Assembly (NCBI GenBank): GCA_013368325.1
Contig: JAACJK010000229.1
Span: forward strand, 62,001 to 126,000
Reading direction: 5' to 3'
DNA: 64,000 nt
Source: Ephemerocybe angulata
Taxonomy: Eukaryota; Basidiomycota; Agaricomycetes; Agaricales; Psathyrellaceae
Position numbers and translations under genes: made by a program. This document shows, one piece after another, positions 1 to 9,624 of this stretch. Every line of letters begins with the position of its first letter. The stretch's first letter is position 1. The notes under the pieces are model-generated. The model was not told where the DNA came from, ran no database searches, and saw only the letters and a list, made by a program, of their open reading frames with translations.

Positions 1-917
1 GTGAAGAGGAAGTCGTCGAGATAATGACGAAGCCGCGCGGGTATATGGCACTGGATAATCCAGTGAAGAGCCTCAGCGAAGAGGTTGAAGATATACGGAG
101 CTGTGCGGAGGCCGAAGGCCAGTACGAGCAGGTAGTAGAACCTGGAGCCCCAGTCGATGCCGAGGAGATGCCAATTAGACGCCCGAATCGGGACATGGCG
201 AAAAGCGTCTTTTAAATCGAGCTTTGCCATGAGTGAGCCCGGCCCCGAGTCGACCAGATCCTGAACCGCAGTTTCGAATCGATCATACTCAATAAAGCCT
301 TCCTCTGCTGAGATCCCGTCATTCACAGAGGAAGCCGAAGGCCAAGAAAGGTGATTGATGATGCGCAATTTTGTGGGATTGCGTTTCCGTGCTACCACGC
401 CCAGTGGCGAGCAACGGAAGTTGGGAAGCGGAGGGGACGTGAAAGGACCCGCGAGATGCCCATCGTCTACCAATGCTTGAATTGACGATGCCACAAATTC
501 GGGTTGTTCCAACGCCGACTTGAGGTTACGACAGCCTTGATCGACCTCATCACCAATGAACCCGATGTCGGCGCCAAACCGAATGATCTGCAGGAGTGCG
601 CCCACAAACCGCCGATCAGGGTAATCAGAGAGATAAGATTCCCAGGCGCCAAAAACGAGAGGAGAGGTAACAGGCAACAAGTTGTGATTGGGGGGTAGCG
701 AGGTATTACATCGTGGATCCGTATTAGGTCGAGGTGGAGGTAAGGTAGATGAAGGTGGAAATAAGTGGGAATGAGGAAGCGAGTCGAGAAGCGAAGATGC
801 TGGAGGTGAAGCGAGTGCAGAAGGTGCGAGCGAGATGGGATCCGGTACCGGTGGCTGCGGGCACGGGCCAGCAGCGAGAACAGATGCTTTGAGGCGAGTG
901 CTGGCCCTGCCGGACCC
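1..917 (-). CDS. reverse transcriptase (pol), partial
   Basis: Open from the codon after the gag TAG to the window edge, about 305 codons with no stop. The first 90 residues are a Pro/Ser-rich linker. Then come AWESYLSDYPDRRFVGALL, LVDDGHLAGPF, SPLGVVARKRNPTKLR and NHLSWP, followed by the palm motifs LDLKDAFRHVPIR (block A aspartate) and LRHYLDDFLF (catalytic YxDD) at the very edge. It copies element RNA into DNA. No ATG lies at its start, which supports expression as a gag-pol fusion. The RNase H and integrase or recombinase parts are outside the window. No frameshift or stop is seen, so this copy may be recent. Confidence 0.8.
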
Positions 918-1799
918 CTATTTCGCCTTGCACGCGTGCTGGCCATGCTCGGTGCTGCTACACTTGCGGCACTTGTGAATGCGACCGTTAGGGCAGGGGG
1001 TGGTAGTGCAATGGCCTTTGTTGAAATCCCAGCACGTCTGTTGGGTGATGGGGAGCGATGCGGCGGACGTAGACTTGTCGGTGTTCTTCGATCCGGACCC
1101 TCCGCCCGTGTTCCTTCGATCCTTCACCTCCCAGCCCACCAGAACATCGGCCATCAGGTCGATGTCCTTCCTGCTCCATCCCGAGTAGTCTCCTTCCTCC
1201 ATCTCGACGATCCGGGCTTCGTGAAAGCGGCAGTGATAGCGCACGACGGCTTCCCACTGGTAGCGTGTGCTGAGGTCGATGATGTGCGCGATGTAAGTCA
1301 TGCCACCGCGCATGACGTGCAGAACTCCTTCAGCCGAGCCGCCGGTGGCTGCGAAGGCGCCGAGGATTTGGAAATAGGTGAGGAGAGGGACGACGAGGTC
1401 AAAGACGGACTTGTAGCGAGGAGAAACGCTGGTGGACGCTTTCCCCTTTGGGTCGACAGCGAGCGGACGGGCATGATAGTCGAGCTTATGGAGCTCATCG
1501 GGGGCGATGTGGTGGCGCATGGTGTCGAGGAGCAGGGACGATTTCACGTCGGGGAACTGAGTGCGAAGAGACTTACTCTCGGTGGGTGCAGAACCAGTAA
1601 AGGGTGGTGGCTTGAAATCTTCATGCCGCGTCGCGGAGGACTCGCCGGGCGATATGAAGCCGTGCTTCTGATTGAGCTCGTATTGGGCGATGAGCTTTGC
1701 TTGAGTCTCCATGAACTTGACGAGAAGCTCGGCCGCATCCATACCGGGCGGTACTGGTGGAGACGCGGAACCTTCGGAAGAGCCTTCGCCACCGGCCAT
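918..1799 (-). CDS. gag-like protein with C-terminal zinc fingers
   Basis: A 293-residue protein starting MAGGEGSSEGS. The middle is a helical region without a motif I can name. The last 45 residues carry CWDFNKGHC, then CPNGRIHKCRKC and HGQHAC, a tandem CCCH/CCHC cluster of the kind that binds nucleic acid in gag proteins of DIRS/Ngaro elements. It should coat the element RNA in the cytoplasm. It ends at a single TAG (918-920), and the reverse transcriptase continues in exactly the same frame, so a gag-pol fusion by stop-codon readthrough is possible. The start ATG is the first in a Ser/Gly/Pro-rich N-terminus; a longer N-terminus is not excluded. Confidence 0.75.
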   Translation of the reverse strand: MAGGEGSSEGSASPPVPPGMDAAELLVKFMETQAKLIAQYELNQKHGFISPGESSATRHEDFKPPPFTGSAPTESKSLRTQFPDVKSSLLLDTMRHHIAPDELHKLDYHARPLAVDPKGKASTSVSPRYKSVFDLVVPLLTYFQILGAFAATGGSAEGVLHVMRGGMTYIAHIIDLSTRYQWEAVVRYHCRFHEARIVEMEEGDYSGWSRKDIDLMADVLVGWEVKDRRNTGGGSGSKNTDKSTSAASLPITQQTCWDFNKGHCTTTPCPNGRIHKCRKCSSTEHGQHACKAK

Positions 1800-1991
1800 A
1801 TCTGAAGCAGGAGTCGAAGGGCGGCTTGTAGCCGGTGAAGTGAGAGGAGAAGTGATGGTGGATGGTGGATCCGGGGCCCTCGAGGCAGAATCCTTTGGGA
1901 TAAAACGACCTGTTGCAGGATCGCGAAGTGGGAGAGACTTCTTCTTGGCCGTGACTGCAGACGGCGCAAAGAGAGAAGAAAAAATGCTCGC

Positions 1992-2073
1992 TATCGAGCA
2001 GTGAGTCTAGTGGAAGAAAGAGGGCGACTGCTACGTACCTATCGAGCAGTGAGTCTAGTGGAAGAAAGAGGGC
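1992..2073. repeat. 34-bp direct repeat, two copies
   Basis: The same 34 bases beginning TATCGAGCAGTGAG occur at 1992-2025 and 2040-2073, a 48-bp period. They sit upstream of the gag start on the minus strand, where the 5' untranslated or terminal repeat of the retrotransposon would be. Confidence 0.8.
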
Positions 2074-2255
2074 AAGGAACGAAAGCCACATGGCGAAGAG
2101 TATATACGACGAGAGACAAAGAACGAATGAAAGAAAGCGAAACGCGAGAGGAACGAGGCACAACGACGCGTCTGCCGCTTAGATAAGATGCGGCGGCAGT
2201 GCATGACATCATGGGCGCTTGCATAGACCCCGGTCAAATGTGTTTGACCGCCTCA

Positions 2256-2634
2256 GATATTGTCCAGCAACCCCTTCTCCCATGTGACGACGTTCGTCTG
2301 GCCGTCCACCCACTCCGTGCCCGTCGTCGGGTTCGTGATCTGGAAGAAGGCTGTGGGGGCGGTACGAAGGTCGTGCGGAGCGAGGGCGGAATCCAGCGAG
2401 GTGGTGCAGGGCAGGGCAGGGAAGGGAGAGAGGAGAGCGGTGCAGGGCGATACGGCGATGCGGGTGATGGGCGTGGCGGAAACGGCAGAGGTGGTGGTGG
2501 TGACCGAGGGGATGAGGGAAGGGAGAGCAAGGGAGGGTGGGTCAGCGATGTGTGGAAGGGTAGGAGAGAGAGGACGTACCGGCGGCGGAGCAGGCCCAGA
2601 GAAGGAGGGCGCTGATGCATTGTGTCGGTCGCAT
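2256..2634 (-). pseudogene. broken copy of Kre9-like GPI-protein gene
   Basis: Exon 1 (2580-2634) encodes a signal peptide starting MRPTQCISALLLWAC, nearly identical to the intact gene at 27756-29091. Exon 2 (2256-2350) gives FFQITNPTTGTEWVDG and continues to WEKGLLDNI, then meets a TGA where similarity to the intact copy stops. The remaining two exons are absent and the retrotransposon lies directly beyond. The 5' flank to about position 3000 is also recognisably duplicated from 29100-29400, with scattered differences. This is a truncated segmental duplicate whose 3' half was replaced by, or lost at, the retrotransposon boundary. Confidence 0.75.
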
Positions 2635-3099
2635 CGTGTTTTCGGTCGGGCGGATGGGTGTGATGTGGTGTGCTTGGTGCGTTAGGCGGGTTCTTTTGGG
2701 TGTATCGGGGAGTGGAGGACTGCTGGTGTTGTTTAGTCCTGATTAGGCGACGGTTGGGTGGACGAGGCGGATGGATGGATGAGTTCGAGGTGTTGCTGCG
2801 GGGAACGAGCTGGCGAAGCAGATAGGCGGTAGGGAAGGCAAGGATGGATGGATGGATCAAGACGGGCGGAACGAATTCCTATATCGTCGTCGTCGAGGCT
2901 GAGCGTGCACGTCAAAAGGAGCCTGGTGCGGTCGGGCGCCGTCCAATAGCAAGGAAAAGAGAGTGGTGTTGAGAAGAGCGCGATACGGCGGATGGACGGA
3001 TGCCATGGCCGGGGCACTCGGGGAGCCGACGAGCGAGGGGCGCTGCTGTGTCGTCATCGTCGCGCATGGCTGGTCGGCGTCCAGACGAGAGCAATGCAG

Positions 3100-6000
3100 G
3101 CGCGGGCATCGAAAGAAGTCGCCGCACGTGCCGTCGTGATGGGCGCCTGTTGGCGCGGAGTCCGCGGCGGACATGAAGCCAGCGTCGCTTCGTCGCGTCG
3201 AGTGCCGCTCGTCAAGTGAGTTGCAGCACTGATTGTGGTACAGTAGTCGATGCATAGATCGAGTTCATTGGCCAGACTTTAGGGTACACAAATAGATAAG
3301 GTTAGTTACGCAATGCGCACAAGCAAGTGCGCTCGGAGCTGTAGCGAGACACGCCGTAGTCACTGGCAGCGCCGTATCTGTGAATGGATTTTCAAGGCTA
3401 CTCCAGCTAATCTTATGTGATAGAATCAGATACTATCCCATCCCAAGCTGATAACGTGTGCCGCATATGCGACGCAGCTCGCTTCGATTGCTTGCATATC
3501 TCGCTCGCGTTGAAATTGGTTGGACTGCGAAATGAGTGCGATAAACCTATTATTTGCTATTCAAGTAAACAGAGACAGGTATTACAAGTGATTAATTGTA
3601 ATAGACATACCGAGTGAGCGTGCACGGCGAACGCATGTGGGCAAAGTCCAATAGCTCGGCGTACGCAAGCCATACACGACAATACGCAGGATGGCGACTC
3701 GCGTAGCCACAGCTCAAGAAACATCCCTAGAAGATCCAAGTACTCAAAGTGACAAACAGGAGGGTCATACGAAGTCAATAAAACAAAGTCTATTCAATTC
3801 AATTCATACGACGTAATCCATACCACCGAAATTATTATACGAGATTATCGGGCGAAGGTCATATCTACTAGTACATCATGGGACACACACCATTACCCGG
3901 ACCACGAAATAACACAAAACTGAAAAGATCGGCGCCCTCCACTCTACAAACCTCAAGCTGCCGCAATGCGATAAATGCACAGCAGAGTTCAGAGTCTTGC
4001 GGCACACAAGGGTGACTGGCCAAGACCCTTGCCAAACGACTCTGCGCCAATCTGACATTCGGGCCAAATTCGGGCGCATAGCACCATGGCGTCTCGTACA
4101 GAGTCGGCTACCCTCGGCACGTAAGATCCTAAGCCTCCGCTCCCGTGTGCCAGTGAGATAATCACGCGCAGGGCTAGGACGATATACGTCTGTCTAGCCC
4201 CGCAAACTCAAATTGACAGACTCTGATCTCACGTTTTACTCAATCTTACACTTATGGACTAGCCTCCCAGGACACCGGGACAGCCTCCCAGGGTGTCCAA
4301 CTTACCTGCGCCGTAACGCTATCTACCTATCTATCTATATACCAATCTGAGCCGAGAACGCGAGAACTTACCGAGGCGCCAAGTCTAAACGAGAGTCTTG
4401 GTCAACGAATCAAATGAATAAAGTTGAAATGACTTACGGCGACATCCCACACTATACCCAGTCAAACCTTACATATCTCCAACGCGAATATTCGCGGCTG
4501 TGAGAAGATATATGTAGTCAGCTAGAATATCGAATGAAACGAAATTCCAACCTACCTGCGTAGCGGATGTAACCCCGGTCAATACCCTATGAAGCCATGT
4601 CAAGATATGAGAGGTGCGAACACAACCAAAACCTCACCTCGAATACAAATGCCGTCCAAAACCAACAGACCATACTCCGAGGTACGCATAGTCCCCGGTA
4701 CGACCATACCCACGTAAATATGTCTGTGGATGTGCGAGTCCTGCGCGGAGCCGAGCCGTGGCGGAGCCCAGACCTTCTAAATTCCCAAGGCGCAAGAGGT
4801 CAGTCTAATGTGCACCGAGCCAACGTCAAGCAAGAACTCACAGCGTCACCGGGTACATCATCCTACTTGGGCCACTCGAAGATGTTCTTGACAGCTGTGT
4901 TGGCATGCTAGACGAGAATGTGGATGAGCCGCGAGCAGAACGGCTTCCAAGTTCAAGTTGGAGGGTACGACTAACCTCGAAGTCGCGCACAGTGATCTCG
5001 ACGCGTCTACGTCGTCAAAGTAAGTCAACGAGCGCGCTCGACGAAGAAGGAGAGATGAAAACGACGTACACGACCGAAACTCGAGCTCGTCGTCGTCCTC
5101 AACAACGAGCTCCACAGCCAGCGAGCACAAGCTCAAAAGAAAAACAGTCAGCAAATCGAAGGTAAATAACAAAAGACCAGTGCTGACCTGGAATATGCGA
5201 GCTCATCGTGCACGACGACGAGCTCAAGCGAATGGGGTGAAGGAGGTGGTGGTGGGGGATGAAGGGAAGAGGCAAGCGACGTGGCGGGGGGTATTATAGC
5301 TGGAGCGTGGGACTGGGATGTGACATCAGTCAACTAGTCACGCTGGGTGATCCGGTACGGTGGACGGACTTACTCAGGTCGAGGTCGTCGAGTCGGCTGC
5401 GACGATGGTGGGTTGTGTAAATACAGTGTGTAGAGGGCATGCATTGAATAATTGAGTTAGGGAGTAAACGATGAATGGGGTGTAGAAAGGGATATGAAAA
5501 GGGAATGGGATGTTGGATGATATGGAACGACCACCCGACCCACCCATCTTATACCCCAACTCCAAACGCCCAGACATTCCAACCCCAACATAATCCGAAT
5601 AACGCCAACACATCCCAAAATAGCCTCAGACAATCGCGCGAATTACTCCAAGTCAAACCTTCATCGCGCTTACGACGGTCGGTCTCACAACCAAGTTCGC
5701 CGCGCACCGCCCTCTCCTCCGATTCGCTCTCGCACGCAAGTTCGCTTGGGTCGCGCTTCCGTTTGACGGATGGCATCACGTGTACGTACGGAGCCCCGGA
5801 GGGTGGTGTGCGGTGCCTGGAAACCGTAAACGAACCTCCTGGGTTTGTATTCGGAACGGAACGAGGGGAGGGGAGATCGTGTTTCGACGATCTGGGTGGG
5901 ATGGGGTGAGGACATGGTTTTGGTTGAATTACCCATAATCAGAGTAAGTCGAGGGACCATATTAGATACGTTCAGACTACTTTCTGTAGTCGGATACATG

Positions 6001-7305
6001 GCATATGAATCGTGTATGGAAGCACACGCCTCCACCCTAGTGATAAATTCGCTCAATGCGCCAACGATATCCCACCCATCCTATCCCAACTCTATTGGAC
6101 ATCACACAAAACTTTCCATTACTCTACATCTCTATAATCTACCCATTAGTTAACCCAGATCCAATGCACGATTGCACAAGACGACACACGCGCTTATCCT
6201 CCTCCCGACCTCCGACGCTCAGTCTATTCGTGAATTTCGTCTCAGCCTTCGCTACCCGGCTGACAGCTGTCATCCAAAGTACGTCAGACAACGTATCTGT
6301 GCGAGTGTGCAGTAAGAATAACATTGCATTCTAGACTCTAACACAGAGACGTGTGAGCGGGCAGGGGTCGGTTGACTTGGAGCTATGTTGCATGTGCTGC
6401 ACGTGGTCTGCTGGGGAGAGGTTCGGTACGTCTCTAGAGGGCAGGATACTATACTTGTAGTGCATATGTACGCGAGACTGCATTACAGATATGCCTGGAC
6501 ACTAAACTCTTAGTGTTAAGGATCAGCATACATCGTGTTTTCCTATATATGGTAATCGTCACGTTCTCTTTCCCACGGTCCCACAGCACCGCCTTGCACT
6601 GCTTTCACCGACAGCTTTGACCAGCTCCTCAGCTTTGAGCTTTTTCGAGAAAACAATCGTTCTCTGCTCCAATAGAGTCTGTAGAATGTGGTGTTCAACT
6701 TTCCGGACACTTTAATGATAACAACAGTGGAAAGGTTCGTATGCTACTTCCCATCAATTGATGGCTCCGAGTCGTTTTTCCTTCAATGGAGCGTCGGACG
6801 TGAATATTTCGGTGTGGATATCGAACCTCGTCCTGGTTCAACCAACCCTGGGTGTTAAAATAACCAGCATTTGTTTAGATCGAGGAGAAATTTGTCTTTG
6901 GGGTAGTTAGGATCTCCATAGAGCATAGTAAGAGGTAGTTTTAAGCCGGCCGGCGAGCGAGCGCGAGCACACCGGAGGTGTGCGGCAGCGAGCGAGCCAA
7001 TAGACGGATCTAGCACAAATAAATTAGATGCTCGTAGATGCCCCCGGTATCACTTGTGAGGAATGCTTTGGCCACATAACGCAGCTTCATTTGCAAAGCA
7101 CTGTAGCTGTATGAGTCAGTTACTCAATTGTACCTACGCCTGTCTCATGCTCGTTCGGCATTTCAGAATCGTTTCCCATGGACCCTATGATGTTCTTACA
7201 AAGGAGAGGCCTCGTCAAAACCCCTGTCCAATACCTGCACAGAGCGGTGGCCAGGTGCGCGCGGCTAGCGCAATGATCATCCAAAGTACGTGGTCGTGCT
7301 CGGGG
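3100..7305. other. gene-poor interval
   Basis: No open frame shows a recognisable domain, convincing codon pattern or splice chain. It contains several short GC-rich inverted repeats, for example GCACACC/GGTGTGC around 6973-6990, and many GTAAG- or GTACG-like donor sequences on the minus strand between 4300 and 5200 without matching coding potential. It is best read as decayed repeat or intergenic DNA. Confidence 0.5.
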
Positions 7306-7320
7306 GGTAACCCTTAGAAG

Positions 7321-7383
7321 ACAGGTTGGTCCAAAGTCGACCAACAGGTTGGAAAATGATGTTCCAACCTGTTGGGTAATTTT
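7321..7383 (+). repeat. left terminal inverted repeat
   Basis: Aligned without gaps to the reverse complement of 22700-22762, about three quarters of 63 positions match, including the blocks GGTTGGTCCAAA, TCGACCA and the distal GTTGG-AATTT. The arm itself contains shorter palindromic copies of ACAGGTTGG/CCAACCTGT, so it can also fold back on itself. Confidence 0.85.
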
Positions 7384-7689
7384 CAATATCCACGTGTCCT
7401 CTCTGATGTTAGACTACACCTGAATCATCACATTCAGTAAAGTTTGTATTGACTCAATAAGACTTTTGACAAAAGTGAGTTCGTGTGATAACAGCGTAGT
7501 TGAACCTGCAAATCAATCTATATACCTAAGCCGATATGCAGGCAGGAAACCATCGCAATCCAACTGTGTCCCCAAGCCGATTTGCAGGCTGGAAGTCACC
7601 GCAATCAAGCTACGTCTGTTCTAATGTTTATTAGCCGGTCTGACCAGTCGTGGGGTATATAATAAATGGTATATAATGGTTAGATGTGC

Positions 7690-8530
7690 ACCGAGCCTGC
7701 AAATTGGTTAAGGATAGAAAACGCTCGCAGCACACTGAGCCTGCAGATCAATGAAGCTCAATGAAGATGATGACTGTCTAGTGAGCCTGCAGATCCGTTA
7801 AACTCCACGTATGCCTGCTGGATGTCGAGCCTGCAAATGAGTTAGATAAACTGGCTGTTATGGAGAGCCTAAAAATAAATTATGGCACATGGTATTGCTG
7901 CAGGGAAAGCCTGCAGAAGCGACTAGTGATAATGTACCAAACCACGGCGCTGAGCCTGCAGATCTGACTAGTGAGAAAGAACACATGCCGTAGCGCTTAG
8001 CCTGCAGACTGATTAGCGACTGAATAGAGGTGCTGTCGCACTGTGCCTGCAAACCGATTAGCGATGGGTGAGTCTTGCTGTTGCGCCGAGCCTGCAGATT
8101 GATTAGTGACTGAGTATTTCTGCTGCGGTGCCGAGCCTGGAAACCGATGAGCGATGGGTAAGTCCTGCTGTTGCACCAAGCCTGCAGACTGGTTAGTGAC
8201 GGAGTACCGTAGCCGTAGCGCCGAGCCTGCAAACTGATTAGTGACAGAATGTTTCTGCTGTTGTGCCGAGCCTGCAGACCGATTAGCGACGGGTAAGTCC
8301 TGCTGTTGCGCCGAGCCTGCAGACCGAGTAGCGATGGGTAAGTTCTGCTGTTGCACCAAGCCTGCAGACTGGTTAGTGACGGAGTACCGTAGCCGTAGCG
8401 CCGAGCCTGCAAACTGATTAGTGACAGAATGTTTCTGCTGTTGTGCCGAGCCTGCAGACCGATTAGCGATGGGTAAGTCCTCCTGTTGCGCCGAGCCTGC
8501 AGACCGAGTAGCGACGGGTAATAACGCAAT
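7690..8530 (+). repeat. left sub-terminal array, 45-bp units
   Basis: About 19 units of roughly 45 bp, each starting GAGCCTGCAGA or GAGCCTGCAAA followed by a variable ATTAGYGAYGGRTA-like segment and a TGCTGTTGYGCC segment. From 8000 to 8500 the spacing is exactly 45 bp, and one block of two units is itself duplicated. Because 45 is a multiple of three, all frames look open here, but this is not a gene. Isolated copies lie further out at about 7500-7600, some inverted. Sub-terminal repeats of this kind are typical transposase-binding sites. Confidence 0.85.
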
Positions 8531-8792
8531 AAGGCTTCGCCGGGCGCTTAATCTGGAGAAAGTCTCACGGTGTTAGGGCCCTCAATCCAAACACAGGCAA
8601 GCAAGACAATTGAGCCCGTCGCCTGCGCGCTAAACTTTAACTTGAGTGACTTGCAAGCCTGCAAACCCTCCTAACAGAGTATGGCATCAGGTGGGATTCT
8701 TAACAGGGCACAACATGGCGGTCTTCGAAATTATTTTCCTTTCACCACCACCACCACCACCCCCCAACCATTCCCGTCGCCGCCGCCTCTCC

Positions 8793-9165
8793 ATGACCGA
8801 CCCCGCTCCATCGACCCAGAAGCCGCCCGCTCCAATTGTCAACGAGAATGGAGATCTCGAATACGAGATCGACCGCATTTTAAACGCGAAGCTGGTGCGC
8901 AAGCCAGGGCGTAAGCGACGGGACGCCTGGTATCTCGTGAGGTGGAAAGGTTACGGACCCGAGGCCGACACTTGGGAGCCTCATATTGAACTAAAGGAGT
9001 GCATGGCCCTTGAAGTATATTTTAGCTGCTATTCGCAGGTACGTTGCTCCTTGCGTTGTTGTATCGGCGTTGACCACTAATATAATGCACATGCAGACGC
9101 GCTACCGTTACTACTGGGACTCAAAATACTCCACCCGACGCTGGACACATCCTCCCAGCGTGTAG
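8793..9165 (+). CDS. small chromodomain protein
   Basis: Two exons, 8793-9038 and 9097-9165, joined over a 58-bp intron, give 104 residues. Residues 23-63 form a chromodomain: EYEIDRIL opens it, then AWYLVRWKGYGPEADTWEP. Residues Y24, W51 and Y54 occupy the positions of the HP1 aromatic cage that holds methyl-lysine. The C-terminus after the intron is short and basic/aromatic (TRYRYYWDSKYSTRRW). An in-frame ATG at 8715 would add a Pro-rich leader; I chose 8793 because the protein is then typical for the family. It lies between the left repeat array and the tail of the convergent large gene, and could tether the element or its products to methylated histone H3. Chromodomains also occur in Ty3/gypsy integrases, but no integrase flanks this one. 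Confidence 0.82.
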
Positions 9166-9624
9166 TGATTCAGTTTCAAGTAGAGCTATTTATCTATGAT
9201 CGGTCGAAAATGTACCTGTTTTTTTTTGTCAAGTCAGATTGAGTTCGGGCAGCTATGTGCAGTCTATTGATCTTGCATTTCAATACCAGAAATGGTGGAG
9301 TGGTTGTATTGACCAGTGGTATATCGAGCCATGCTTACAGTGTGAACGCAAGTTCGATTCGCTGAAAGGTAATTTTTTTATATCCATCAACTGCACCTTA
9401 TCCTCGAAGGCCATTACCCTACCCCGTTTAAGTCATAACTGCTTAGTGCTATTACCTGGCCTTACCCAAGTTCAGAACCTCCAAAAAACAACGATGAAGC
9501 TTGGATGAAGCATCCCACCAAGGCTCTGTCGTAAATCCGACGAAATTCCGTGCGCGCGCAATGTGATCAAGAAGAATTTCTACACTACCGCGTCGCGCGA
9601 ACGTACATGCAATATAGCTAGTGA
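9166..9624. other. non-coding spacer inside element
   Basis: Between the ends of two convergent genes. AT-rich, with a run of T at about 9220-9230. No coding signal is seen. Confidence 0.5.

Larger units (their letters stand above)
1..2250 (-). mobile_element. DIRS/Ngaro-like retrotransposon, cut by window edge
   Basis: The stretch carries a gag-like gene followed downstream on the minus strand by a reverse transcriptase that continues past position 1. The RT motifs (VDDGHLAGPF, SPLGVV, LDLKDAFRHVPIR, YLDDFL) and the gag zinc-finger layout are those I associate with tyrosine-recombinase retrotransposons of the DIRS/Ngaro type. RNase H and recombinase parts would lie to the left and cannot be seen. 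The 5' flank holds a tandem 34-bp direct repeat. The right limit is placed where homology to the Kre9-like gene begins near 2256. Family assignment is by motif recall and could be another non-LTR-like order. Confidence 0.75.

Noticed and set aside
936..1805. Plus-strand open frame of 289 codons
   Set aside because: It is antisense to the gag gene, whose zinc fingers and continuity with the RT are convincing. The plus frame has no recognisable motif.
7858..8529. Long repeat-encoded frames (223 and 120 codons)
   Set aside because: They arise because the 45-bp repeat is a multiple of three. The peptide is only the repeat translated.
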